In this document: piece by piece, positions 1 to 10,836 of the stretch
Layout of the letters: each line of letters opens with the position of its first letter
Position numbering within the stretch: the stretch's first letter is position 1
Assembly (NCBI GenBank): GCA_014529385.2
Contig: CM043952.1
Location: forward strand, 71,431,299 to 71,495,298
From: Adiantum capillus-veneris
Lineage: Eukaryota > Streptophyta > Polypodiopsida > Polypodiales > Pteridaceae
DNA: 64,000 nucleotides
Reading direction: 5' to 3'
The notes under the pieces: generated by a model
The model's database searches: none
What the model was told of the DNA's origin: nothing
Seen by the model: the letters and a program-made list of their open reading frames with translations, nothing else
Translations under genes and position numbers: made by a program

Positions 1-393
1 AAGATGATATTTGTTCTTGATGGTCTGTTTGTTTAATCCCCTGTAGTCAATGCATAACCTATATGTATCATCCTTTTTCTTTTGGAATAACACAGGACTA
101 CCCCAAGGAGATACACTAGGTTTAATGAAACCCTTTTTCAAAAGATCATCAAGTTGTATCTTGAGCTCTTTAAGCTCATCAATGTTGAACCTGTATAGAG
201 CCCTTGAATAAGGTGTTGCTCGAGGATATAGATCTATGGCATGGTCTACCGCTCTAGGCGAAGGTATACCAGGAAGATAGTCCGCAAACACATCATTAAA
301 TTCATGTAAGAGATCCTCTACAAATTTTGGATTTGTCTCTTTCTGTTTATCCTGAGATTCTTCTTTAATCTCATTAGCAAACATAAGAAACAT
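1..393 (-). pseudogene. Chromovirus G1 pol fragment (start of reverse transcriptase), cut by window edge
   Basis: This is the N-terminal part of a Ty3/gypsy reverse transcriptase read on the minus strand. The ATG is at 393-391 and the frame is open to base 1, where the window ends. The translated piece carries the chromovirus signatures [17 protein letters not shown] and [13 protein letters not shown], which precede the catalytic palm. It is nearly identical to the same part of the copy at 8506-8898. A stop codon lies just upstream of the ATG, so this ORF is not continuous with the protease as an intact gag-pol would be. The rest of pol, and the other LTR, lie outside the window. Confidence 0.85.
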
Positions 394-887
394 CTCACAC
401 TCTTATCTAAGTCACCTTATCAATTCCATGGCCAAAACTAGATTTAGAATCTCTTTCTTTCCCCGAAGAGTGTGACTTATCATCATCAAATGATTAAAGA
501 TATATTTTTCTTTCTTAACAATCAATCAAAACATGATTTTCAATCATCTAATTGATACCAATGATAACATCATGCATATCAATGTTTATGATATAGGAAT
601 CATCTTTATGCTTCCGACTCTTCAAAACCAAAAAACAAAGTTTTCTACTAACTCTTTTCTGAAACTATTATTACCACTAGTTAAGTCCAGAAGTCTTATA
701 ACTTATTGATTTAATTTCAAGTTTAATTTCTCAATCAATTTAAACGATAAGAAGCAATGAATACTATTCAAATCAATTAAAAAATTCAAATTTAAATCTC
801 AACTTTTACGCATATATTCGATCACAGAAGCTTTCAAAAGACGTATCAAAGACATAAAACATCACAAAGAAAGGGTTGATGACTTAC
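394..887 (-). other. Decayed protease region of chromovirus G1
   Basis: Between gag and the reverse transcriptase, this stretch matches the aspartic-protease region of the plus-strand copy at 31638-31990, with many stops and no usable ORF. Its gag-proximal edge carries GTAAGT on the minus strand (887-882) directly after the gag reading, as in the other copies. Nothing else is recognisable. Confidence 0.55.
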
Positions 888-1410
888 CTTTATTGTACGC
901 ATCGCCAAAAGTCTCCAATTGAGCCATCGTGGTACGTATTTTCTTATCGGTCACTTTGCTCGAGCGTTCGAAAGTCTAGTGGTCGTGTTCTCGATATTGA
1001 AAGTATAATCCAAATCTTTGAGTTCTTCAATCCACGCTTCTAAATCTTTGCATATCTTTCTTATGCCAACAAACTCTTTAAACTTAGCATTCGTTAAGAA
1101 TGATTTAGTTGTCACTTCTTCCATATCGTCATCGTTTCTTTTTTTCACATTGACGACCTCTACGTCCATCACCATTCGCGTCATCACCACCGCCAGGTGC
1201 CCCAGCGTCGCCACGATGATTATTGTTTCCTCGTGGAATAGCATGGTTTTCGCCTTCATGTTCACCATGAAGGTCCACATAGATATCAGGCTCTCGTGTT
1301 GCATTGCCCCGCAGAGCCTCAGCACATTCTCGATTTGCAATTTCTAGATCCTCTTGTAGTCATTGAATAAGTTCTTCTTGCTCCTTCATCTTCCTCTCGT
1401 ATCCGTCCAT
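888..1410 (-). pseudogene. Chromovirus G1 gag fragment
   Basis: This is the N-terminal part of gag, starting at an ATG at 1410-1408 soon after the primer site. An early in-frame stop and a frameshift near 1140 break it. The second frame contains a block ending in DLEAWIEELKDLDYTF, the start of the retrotransposon gag fold. The coding similarity ends at GDAY, where a normal gag would continue for more than 100 residues and reach a CCHC zinc knuckle. No zinc knuckle is present in this or any sister copy. Identification as gag rests on its position between primer site and protease and on the weak motif. Confidence 0.65.
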
Positions 1411-1442
1411 GTCCAGAATCAACCGCTTGCTCTGATACTAAT

Positions 1443-2377
1443 TGTCACAGGAACAGAATAATAGAGATAGATAGAAAAAGCTAGAGAAAGAGATCTTTGT
1501 ATTGATGAATCTTTGTAGACTTTTGATACAATAGAGGAGAAATTGAATATGGGTGTACTCCGTTGTACAGAGCTGAAACCTCCCGACCACCCCCGAGCTT
1601 TAGTCCACTTGCATGAAGCGTCTTACTCGCACTCGCACTCATACTTGCACTCGCAGAAGAGGAAATCTGTGAATGATCCCCAAATGCACCACCCGTCGTG
1701 CTTTTATCCTTCTTTTCTTCGAAAAGCCTGCACGATTTTCGTACCAAGTATACCTTCATAATCTCAATTGCAGTAGTCTACCATGAAGAAACAAATCCAC
1801 TTCTTGGTTGATAGCAGGGAGAGCTGTTTGATGTTGTATATCTGTCTCTCCCTGTGTATACTACACTGCTGCTGCCCTCAGTTTGTTTTCATCATAACTT
1901 TTAGAAACGAACTCAGAACAGAGCAATCCAGGTACTCAAAACGACGGGAATAGGTCTAGCTTACAAGGCTTCGCGAACAAAATTGCGAAAAACGTCTTTC
2001 TTTGGCTAAAAACGCAACTTTTAGTTTGCGACTCTTAAAACCTCTATTTTTGGGTCTCCACTACTTTTTTAAAACTTATTTTAAGCCTAACCATGCATGT
2101 TAAGCTAAAATACATAAATATAAAATATTGGTTTTAATAAAAATCTCAATTTTATTGTTCATAACAGACTATCTGTTATTTATTAATCTTCATAAAATAC
2201 GTCTTTAGTGTATTATTTCAAAAAGAGTATATATGTTCTCTCTCAATATCTCAATTTCATTCATATAAGCTCTATTTAATAGACTATTCAACAATCTTTC
2301 AAATCGTGCTAAACGAAAGATATACACTACTACATTTTTTTTCGACTTTAAGAACTTGAAAAATTAGTCCTATTACA
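1443..2377 (-). repeat. LTR of chromovirus G1 (short form)
   Basis: This 935-bp long terminal repeat lies on the minus strand, with ends TGTAATAG...CTGTGACA in element orientation. It is followed (lower coordinates) by a TATCAGAGC-type primer site complementary to initiator tRNA-Met. The LTRs at 12516-13444 and 25259-26137 are its closest relatives. It lacks the 183-bp intron-like segment present in the LTRs at 29898 and 44902; the junction falls between 1753 and 1754. It carries a short CACTCG hexamer run near 1625-1655. Its outer edge abuts a CACTA gene fragment. Confidence 0.85.
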
Positions 2378-3359
2378 TTTGTTATTTATTCCCTTTGACT
2401 TTAACTATATGTGATTTTTCTAATGGAATTAAGTGTTTTTCTACTTATTTATTTTTTAGTACACATGACTAAATAAACAACCTTTCACGTGTGAGGACAT
2501 CAACTGGGATGATAGTGGTCCTCTTAGAGGCCCAGAGCGAGATCGTTGGCTCAAGGAAAAACTACCTTGTCCTTGCGTTAAGTCGAAAAGGGCAATCCCT
2601 CGCTTCAGCCACATTGCTTTGGATCACGTGGAGAACAAAGGGCTTTGGCATCCTTGGAAAAGCGCTCGGAGAGATGATAGCACGACTCACCCGTCGCTTG
2701 AGGAGGTGTCCCATTGGTCTGTGTTCGGTGGTGGTGCATCGGCAGGCAAGGCCGATTGCAGAGGCAAGAGCGACTGGGCGATTTCGGTGCACCGCATACT
2801 GATCCTCCTATTGGCTCTACATCGATGGCAGCTCCTATGGCGTCTTTGTTACACTTTGAGGTAGAGGATGAGCACATGTTCAACATGTGTGATGAGTTAC
2901 TAGTCGATGAGCACAACGTGTGCGAGGAGGATTGTCAGCCCTGCACTAAACGGACTATCGAAACGGAGGATAAATTCATGAAGAGTAACCGAACACCTCT
3001 TTACGAAGGTGCACGGTACTCAGTGCTCCAAGCATCATTGGAAGTACTGAACTTGCAAGCAAAATTCGGTTGGAGTAATGCCAGTGTTGATGCACTACTT
3101 CTGTAAGTATGGAATGTGGCTTTTATATACTCTCTCTCTCTCTCTTTATGGTGTCGTCTTCTAGGAATTATACTAATACGTATGTTTGTTGTAGTTTGAT
3201 GGGCAAAATGTTGCCAAAAGATCACCACATGCCTCCAGATCGTTGAGGAGCTAGATTGTATGTCCCTCCACTTGGAATGGAGTATGAGCGCATCCGTTGA
3301 CGCACGCTATACCGCAATGAGCATGCACATGCTACCTCCAAACATCAAAAGACATCAAA
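2378..3359 (+). pseudogene. CACTA transposase (TNPD-type) 5' gene fragment, copy 1
   Basis: This plus-strand fragment is homologous to the first two exons of the CACTA transposase gene at 50013-54020. One frame (2714-3106) reads EDEHMFNMCDELL and then PLYEGARYSVLQASLEVLNL, a typical TNPD N-terminal block. A probable intron follows: donor GTAAGTATGG near 3104 and acceptor TTGTTGTAG ending near 3194, containing a (CT)n tract. The next exon begins LMGKMLPKDHH, then hits a stop and is lost at 3359. The N-terminal frame is also shifted near 2800. The fragment is not functional. A chromovirus LTR lies on one side and an LTR of element U1 on the other. Confidence 0.75.
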
Positions 3360-3687
3360 ATGTTATGAAACTTCTAGGACATGTCTATAAGACCTAAGAA
3401 AACATGCTTATGGTCTCAAATCTCACTTTAGGTCAAGTGAAAAAATTGCAATTATTAACAACAGTGAGTTTTTGACCTAGTCTTTTTGAACCCAGAATGC
3501 ATCTAAATGCTGAGCAATGATACCCCAAGACAGGTTGCTACAATCTGGAAGCTTGTAGCCCCTGCTCATCAATCACACTATTTATCTGAAAAGTAGGAGT
3601 TACAATATTCATGATTCATCAAAATAATAAGTGTTTTTACAATAAAAGCTCCGAAAAATGTTATCCGAGTTAGCTTGCTTCTAACAT
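3360..3687 (-). repeat. Putative 3' LTR of element U1
   Basis: This 328-bp segment has TGTTA...TAACA ends on the minus strand. It is immediately preceded in that orientation by a purine run GGAGGGGGGAAA (3699-3688), which fits a polypurine tract next to a 3' LTR. No second copy is found at the far end of U1, which is truncated at 7130, so the LTR call rests on the termini and the tract. Part of it resembles sequence near 42476-42503 upstream of copy U2. Confidence 0.55.
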
Positions 3688-3860
3688 TTCCCCCCTCCTC
3701 GACTATGTCGTCCCTTGACACAGCTTCATGGATTGAAGTAGTCTTTGGGTTGACGGCTGGCGAGACGGTATTTAAGCGCATTTAGTGCTTTCTTACATTT
3801 GAGTCTTCTCTATTTGTCAGGAACTTGCAAGAACTACATGGTGACTCTAGTTTTTAAGCT

Positions 3861-6800
3861 CTATGGCTGAATACCCAACAAATTGGATATAAGGTTACTT
3901 ATCACTCGCCCAAATATCTTAGGTGGCCAAGTGAAGAAACCTGTATAGAGTGCTTCCTCAAACACCAACATATTTCTAGAGAGCAAAAACATGCATCCAA
4001 CGTAGAACCTGTAAAGGACTTCTTCGGAAGATTGGCCACTTAAGTCATAACAGAGACCCTTATTGCCTTCGAGAAAAGATAACCATGGCACTCCGGCTTG
4101 CTCTGGCTCGTAAAAAACTTGAAGCATGTGAGCAGCATTCTACAAATCTTATACAACATGGCAAATGAGAGGTCAGGAAGGATCTTGAAGAAAGTCATGG
4201 TGCTCGTTAGGGTTTTCACCATGTATTCCTTTGTTTCCGGTCCTTGCTCTAGAGCTCGTAGTCGTGGGTAATTTAGCCATGTAGGCCTCTTCGTTTTTAG
4301 TGCTTTGTATGCCCGCCATGTCCTTACCCTTGGTACATGACAAAATGTTGGGTCTTTCTGGAGGGCTGCAGGTGCTCTTGTGAACAAAATTAGATATCTT
4401 GAATTCTTGTTCAACCAGCTCTTTCTCCACTTGGGGTGGATATCCTCTGAGCCTTCTGCCTGCATATCTTTGTATAATCTTTCCTTTACCAGTAATAGCT
4501 CCGCTTTGTTCAAGGGATATGGCAGTGATTGCTGATACCACTGAGCATTGATTTGGTTGGGAGTGAGTTGAGTTACATTGACTGAGTGGAAAACTCTGAA
4601 CTCCCAATCCATTGATTCTTTCCATTAAACATTTGTTTCCTGGGCAATGTTCTCCTTTATTGCATCTTCCTTAGCTTTAGAAAGTTGGACCATGGACACT
4701 TGTTTGGCTTCAGTGAGTGGTATTTGAAATTCTGACTCTCCTTCAAGCCCTTCTGATGGTTGTGTTTCCATCTCAAAAAATGAGATTGAGGGTATGTCAA
4801 TAGTTGGTTGCTCAGAGGTACCTGCTTCTTACTGATGTTCTGGTTGTCCCTCTCTCAACAGCTGATTGACTCTCTTTAATTTGGCTATTTCTTTGAGCAG
4901 TTCCTCTTCTCTTTGGACCTGCATCAATGCAAGGTCTCTTCTCTGCGATTGTTCTAGCTTCAAGTCTAACTCAAGATCCTTGTTTCTCTTTTCCAAAGTC
5001 TTATAGACTTCATCTATACCTTTCATTGAAGAAACAACATGATTTTCCCTTATCTATCTCAAAAAGGCTGCCTGATCATTGATCCTTCGCTCAAAGTACT
5101 GCAAAGAAGCGTTTGCTACATTGAGATGCACTTGGATCTTTATACTAACAGAGTAGTGGTTAGAAGTTCATTCGTTACTTCTGTCAGCTGTCTATTGATC
5201 TTTGATCTTGGAGGCATCCGATAACGTTGTTAGAAGCTCTCCCAGCTCTTTCATTTCTTTCTGCTGATTCTCTTTTGCAACTTGGTGTTGTTCTACTTCA
5301 TCTTTTAGCTCTTTGATCTGTCTTTGTAGATCTAAAATTATGTTCATCCTATCATCTAGCTCTCCTTGTAGAGCATCAATGACTAGCTCAAGCTCTTTGG
5401 CCTTAGCACTGCGGCTAAGTGCTGTTACTCACATTTTTTGTATCATCAGCTGCATTTGATTGGCATATTCATTGACTTGCATGATGAATTTGTCTTTTGT
5501 TTCACAATCTTCAGGCTCTACCTAAGTTTGTCTAGAGGTTTCGGCCATTTCAGTGTGTGTCTCTTTGGGTGGTGCTATGGTGGCTGCTTGTGGTTGCGAC
5601 GGGGGTTCCACTTCTCCTTGAGGCATTGTGGTTGCCCCGGCTGCTTTTGCTTCTTGAGACTTAGTAGATGCCTCACTATTTCTGGTTGGGTGGTCATAAA
5701 AGGTTCTACCTCAGTTTGTTTTGTTGCTTTTGGCTATTAAAAACTTGATGTTGCATGTTGGTCATGCTCTTTTTCCTTGGCTTCCTCACCCTCATTGAGT
5801 TTAGGTGTTGATGAAGGGTTTGGGCTTGACATTGGTTGGTCTTCTTGCTCCGTAAAGGGTGAAGTGGGCTTTGGAGACACCTCCCTCTGGTCGTGGTGTG
5901 ACTCACCTTGTTCAGTAGCCTTTGCTTGTCTTTGTTGTTTGGCTCTTCCTCCTTTGATTTCCTTTCAGCTTCTTGAGCTTCTTTCAACTTTAAGGCTTTT
6001 GCCTCTGCATACATGCGTTTAAGAAAATCCATGGGATCCTCTGCTCCTTTCCTTGCAAGGTTCTTGGTTCTGGGTCCCCTTATATCTCTTGGAACCCATC
6101 TTTCAGGGTCCTCACCTGTAGCTTGGAAGCTCCTTTCATATGTCTGCTTTTCTCTTTCAAACCTCGCCTTCTTTTACTGAGGTTCTTCTCGGTGTGTGGC
6201 TACTGCTTTATTTTTCATTCCTTCAATTATGGCCCGTCTTTTTTCGTTGTCCAAGCTCTCATTGCTATGGGCTTCGTTGGAGCTATTGGCAGATTCTTCA
6301 TCTGACTTATATACCCTTTTTTATGAACACGTGGTTCTCGGAGAAGGTTGCACGGATACAATCCATGTGTTTTGATCTGGGGCTGGTGGAAAATTATCAG
6401 CAATTCCAATAGCATGATATGCTATTCTTGTCAGCTCTTCTCGTGCGTCGAGATATGTGATTTTGCCTTCTTTCTTCGTGCCTTTCAACGTTGTCAGCAC
6501 GTACTGTGCATGATCAATTGCCTTTCTGGTTGTCAACTTCAACACTTGGGTGAAGGTGGTCACAACCACATGGTTTGGGGTGGTGTACTGTGTGCTATTC
6601 TTGTCAACATTTCTCGTGCGCCAGATATGTGATTTTTCCTTCTTTCTTCATGGCTTTCAGCGTTGTCAGCACATACTGTGCATGATCAATTGCCTATCTG
6701 GTTGTCAACTTTAACACTTGGGTGAAGGTGGTTGCAAACACATGGTTTGGGGTGGTGTACCGTGACAGTCTCTTTGACAAGAAGAGGAAGTGTTGATGGT

Positions 6801-7017
6801 ATAGGCGAGCTGGTTCTTCCACTTGCCTTTGAATGAGGTCAAAAAAGGTTGCAACAGTAGTCTCTTTGGTAAATGTGCCTGTTGTCTTTCTATCATGGGC
6901 CCGCATCATCATACCTTTAGTCGACAGCTTCAGTGCCTCAACCATTATTTCTTTAGTGATTACTACTTCTACCTTCTGCCCTTGTTGGTCGGGTGATTTG
7001 GGCTGACCCATCTTCTT
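3861..7017 (-). pseudogene. Element U1: long uncharacterised protein of an LTR-type element (broken)
   Basis: A single ancestral reading frame on the minus strand can be followed in pieces from 7017 to 3861, roughly 1000 codons. I do not recognise the family. Order in the protein: a globular N-terminal block with VEVVITKEIMVEALKLSTKG and later EELTRIAYHAIGIADNFPP; a basic/acidic low-complexity stretch containing AEAKALKLKEAQEAERKSKEE (part of 6032-5870); a Pro/Gln/Thr-rich linker; a coiled coil (about 5430-4830, ELELVIDALQGELDDRMN and EEELLKEIAKLKRVNQLL); and a C-terminal block (4612-3861) rich in Trp and Tyr. There is no zinc knuckle, protease, RT, RNase H or integrase motif. Frameshifts, stops and a 172-bp internal duplication near 6550-6780 inactivate it. 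Its position beside a polypurine tract and LTR suggests a non-autonomous LTR element that carries its own protein. Confidence 0.55.
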
Positions 7018-7116
7018 TGAATTGTGGAGAGTAGTTCATATGCTTTCTGGAAATCTAAAACACATGGTTTCTGGTCGTAAAAGTCCCTTAAGCCTAGCCT
7101 TTTGTCTACTTCTTTG

Positions 7117-7216
7117 GTATCCCTTTTTACCCTACGACATCTTTCAAAGATGGATGACTAATCCATTTGGTGCTTGGGAGACATAGCTGCCGCAAGCATG
7201 TCTGCTCTTTAGTCCA
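7117..7216. mobile_element. Right-end remnant of the TTATT-flanked insertion
   Basis: This 100-bp piece matches 29110-29209, the right end of the 1.8-kb insertion in chromovirus G4, including the last bases CCATTTCA and the following TTATTCATCCA in pol. Chromovirus G2 therefore once held the same insertion at the same pol position. The rest of it was replaced by element U1; the junction is near 7130. Confidence 0.65.
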
Positions 7217-8898
7217 TTTCATTATTCATCCACGATGACCAGAAAAAGGTGAGTTATGCCACTCATGCAGAATTTGACTCTTAAAAGCAGAATTTGCAGG
7301 AATACACAAGCAATCATAATAATACAGATTTCCCTTATACAATTGATATCTGTTCTCATACATGTCACCAATATTCTCACGCAAGAATTTCAAAATAGGC
7401 ATGTAAAAAGAATCATTTTCAACTTCGACATGTATCTCATCAATCAAATTGGATCGCACAACAGTCAAGAAATTACACATGGGCCTATGACTCAATGCAT
7501 CTGCAACTCTATTTTCTTTTCCACACAAATACTTCAAATCAAAATCATACTCAACCAGCAATTCAATCCATCTCCTTTGTCTATTGATTAACAATGGCTG
7601 AGTGAAAATATACTTCAAACTTCGATGATCAGTACGCAATTCAAATTTGACACCAAGCGAAAGATGATGCCAATGTTTCGATGCATGAACAACAGCAAGC
7701 AATTCTAGATAATGTGTTGCATATTTAATTCATGTCGTCTTAATTTCCTAGACTCATATGCAACCACTCTTCCTTCTTGTGTCAAAACACAACCTCGTTG
7801 TTCACCACTAGCGCCACATGACACAACAAATGGTTTGCCCATCTCACGAACTTTCAAAACACAATTTTCCGCTATTTTTGCCTTGAAGGTCTCAAAAGCA
7901 GTCTCACAGGCAGAAGTCCACACAAAACCCTTGTCTTTCTTGGTCAATTCGGTCAAAGGACTTGCTATCTTAGAGAAATCTTTAATGTGTGCTCTCTCAT
8001 ATTGTGCTAGACCCATAAAGCTTCTCACATCCGTTAATGACTTTGGTGTTGGCCACTCCACAATAGTCTTAACTTTGTCAAGATCAATGTGAATCCCCTC
8101 TTTAGAAATCACTCTTCCCAAATACACAATTTGATCCTTTGCAAAAGAACACTTACTTGCTTTGGCATACAATTTATGCTCACTCAAAACCTCAAATGTT
8201 TTCTTTAAGTGCAATGCATGATCTTCTTCATTTTTAGAATACACAAAAATATCATCCAAGAATACTAGAATGAAGTCATCAAGATACGGGTGAAATATAT
8301 TATTCATTAAGCACATGAAAGTTGCTGGTGTATTAGTCAAACCAAAAGCAAGAACTGTAAATTCACAATGCCCATAACGTGTACGAAAAGCAGTCTTTGG
8401 AATGTCCTCAGCCTTGATGCAGATTTGATGGTAGCCAGAACGAAGGTCTACCTTTGAAAATATTGTGGCACCACTCAAATGGCTAAGCAATTCATCTATG
8501 TGAGGAAGATGATATTTGTTCTTGATGGTCTGTTTGTTTAATCCCCTGTAGTCAATGCATAACCTATATGTATCATCCTTTTTCTTTTGGAATAACACAG
8601 GACTACCCCAAGGAGATACACTAGGTTTAATGAAACCCTTTTTCAAAAGATCATCAAGTTGTATCTTGAACTCTTTAAGCTCATCAATGTTGAACCTGTA
8701 TAGAGCCCTTGAATAAGGTGTTGCTCCTGGATATAGATCTATGGCATGGTCTACCGCTCTAGGCGGAGGTATACCAAGAAGATAGTCCGCAAACACATCC
8801 TTAAATTCATGTAAGAGATCCTCTACAAATTTGGGATTTGTCTCTTTCTGTTTATCCTCAGATTCTTCTTTAATCTCATTAGCAAACATAAGAAACAT
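7217..8898 (-). pseudogene. Chromovirus G2 pol: reverse transcriptase, RNase H and start of integrase
   Basis: Read on the minus strand from an ATG at 8898. The first ORF (to 7705, 397 aa) covers the RT fingers ([10 protein letters not shown]), palm ([12 protein letters not shown]) and catalytic VFLDDIFVYS, then the RNase H start. The first RNase H aspartate is changed: the family reads SCDASGEQ and this copy reads SCGASGEQ. A 1-nt deletion near 7725, shared with G3 and G4, shifts the frame. The second ORF (7702-7226) resumes at LAVVHASKHW and runs through the RNase H end (RTDHRSLKYIFTQ) to the integrase zinc-binding start (ILHEWHNSPFSGH), where it is cut by an insertion remnant. It is not functional. 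Confidence 0.9.
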
Positions 8899-9277
8899 CT
8901 CGCACTCTTATCTAAGTCACCTTATCAATTCCATGGCCAAAACTAGATTTAGAATCTCTTTCTTTCCCCGAAGAGTGTGACTTATCATCATCAAATGATT
9001 AAAGATATATTTTTCTTTCTTAACAATCAATCAAAACATGATTTTCAATCATCTAATTGATACCAATGATAACATCATGCATATCAATGTTTATGATATA
9101 GGAATCATCTTTATGCTTCCGACTCTTCAAAGAAAAAAAACAAAGTTTTCTACTAACTCTTTTGTGAAACTATTATTACCACTGGTTAAGTCCAGAAGTC
9201 TCAATCAATTTAAACGATAAGAAGCAATGAATACTATTCAAATCAATTAAAAAATTCAAATTTAAATCTCAACTTTT
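8899..9277 (-). other. Decayed protease/spacer region of chromovirus G2
   Basis: This is the same sequence as 394-780 of copy G1, with many stops and no ORF. It ends at CTTTT (9273-9277), the target-site duplication of the copia-like insertion that follows. The region resumes at 11881. Confidence 0.6.
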
Positions 9278-9423
9278 TGTTGAGAGAGAAGGAGAGAGCA
9301 CAGAAGTAGAACCCCAAAGTGTGTAGAATGAATACACACATGAGATGATGTATATATAGAGGGGACCTGGGTGCCATATATAGAGAAGCCATATATTGAG
9401 TAGCTTCACATATAAGCTCAACA
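9278..9423 (-). repeat. 3' LTR of the non-autonomous copia-like element
   Basis: This is a 146-bp repeat, TGTTGAG...CTCAACA, differing from its partner at 11730-11875 at only a couple of positions (for example 9368 c versus t). Such near identity implies a fairly recent insertion. Confidence 0.85.
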
Positions 9424-9432
9424 CCCCCGCTC
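9424..9432 (-). other. Polypurine tract
   Basis: On the minus strand this reads GAGCGGGGG directly before the 3' LTR, the plus-strand priming site in reverse transcription. The copia element ending at 41167 has the closely matching GAGTGGGGG at 41176-41168. Confidence 0.7.
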
Positions 9433-10129
9433 AAATAAGGGTCCCTAACTGTGGATGAAAAAACCCTTGGGGGATCAAGGGAAAAACCCACAGCTCTATA
9501 TACACCCACCGTTATATTATAAAAATCATTGAATATACAAATGTTTACGAGGAGCTACATCACTCCTTTTACAATGAATTTTTTATGAGGAGTTACATTA
9601 CTCCTAACCTATCAAATACAATAATGAATACAAAGGTTCAATAAAGAGGTGTAAAAGCTATCGATTAGCTTGTAATCAAAAGTGTCTCCGTGAATCTGCT
9701 GTGTAGCTTGGCATCAATATCGCATCACCAAACATGTCTTCATGTTGTCATCAATATGGCATCACCAAACATATCTTCATAAATCTTTTATTGTCACCAA
9801 GTTTATCTTCATAAAATCAATTCTTTGATCAATCCTACATAGATCATAGACTCCAAAAAAAAACATGTCATGAAAATTATTAGCATCGTTAATGAAATAA
9901 TTACGTTCACAATGCCATAAGAGATGGTTCGCGACGCCACTCTTTTGACGACATATATACGCACGACAACATATGGTACATAAAGTATAAACGTAAAAGT
10001 ACAAAATGTGTGATTACGTGATACAAATGATATGTGTATATACTACATAAAACAACATTTATCAATGTAGTGATCAATGAATACCATCAAAGTATTAACA
10101 AAATATCATCATTATATCAATAAAAATGA

Positions 10130-10530
10130 ATAAATGATCATGGTATCAACGAAAAGCATCATGATATCACCGAGAATAATCATTGTATCAACGAAACAAC
10201 ATCATGGCATCACCGAGAATAACCATGGTATCAACGAAACATCATCATGGCATCACCGAGAATAACCATGGTATCAACGAAACAACATCATCATATCACC
10301 GAGAATAACCATGGTATCAACAAAACATCATCATGATATCAACAAAAATCACCATGGAATCAATGAAATATCATCATGGAATCACAGAGAATAACCATGG
10401 TATCAACGAAATATCATCATGGCACCACCGAGAATAACCATGGTATCAATGACATATCATCATGGTATCAACGAAAATCACCATGACCAAAGTATTAACA
10501 AAACATCATCATGGTACCATCAAAATCACT
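10130..10530. repeat. Tandem array of a ~43-bp unit
   Basis: Inside the non-autonomous element, about nine degenerate copies of a unit containing CACCGAGAATAACCATGG and TATCAACGAAACATCATCA follow one another. Unit length varies around 40-46 bp. There is no coding potential. Confidence 0.8.
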
Positions 10531-10836
10531 ATGGTATCAATGAGAAATTATCAATAAAACGACGTAAACTATATCTCTAAAAGAATAATTATACGAGAAT
10601 CAATGAACGAGTATATCATATAACAAAAGAGCATGTACAAACAGTAGCTCGATAGAATTTGGACGATCATCAACGGCTCGACTGAATCGGAACGATGTGT
10701 AACTGGCTTCTGCAGCAAAGTTACGTCAGTAACAAATATATGATTGATGAAGAAAAATATAATTGAGAAGTTTTCAATTATGAAAAAAATCAAAAGCAAA
10801 AAGTAAAATTTTGATTTTCAAACATATTCGCAATCC

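Noticed and set aside
1481..1759. 92-codon ORF within the LTR
   Set aside because: Its Ser/Ala repeat comes from the CACTCG hexamer run, and the frame is not kept in the other LTR copies.
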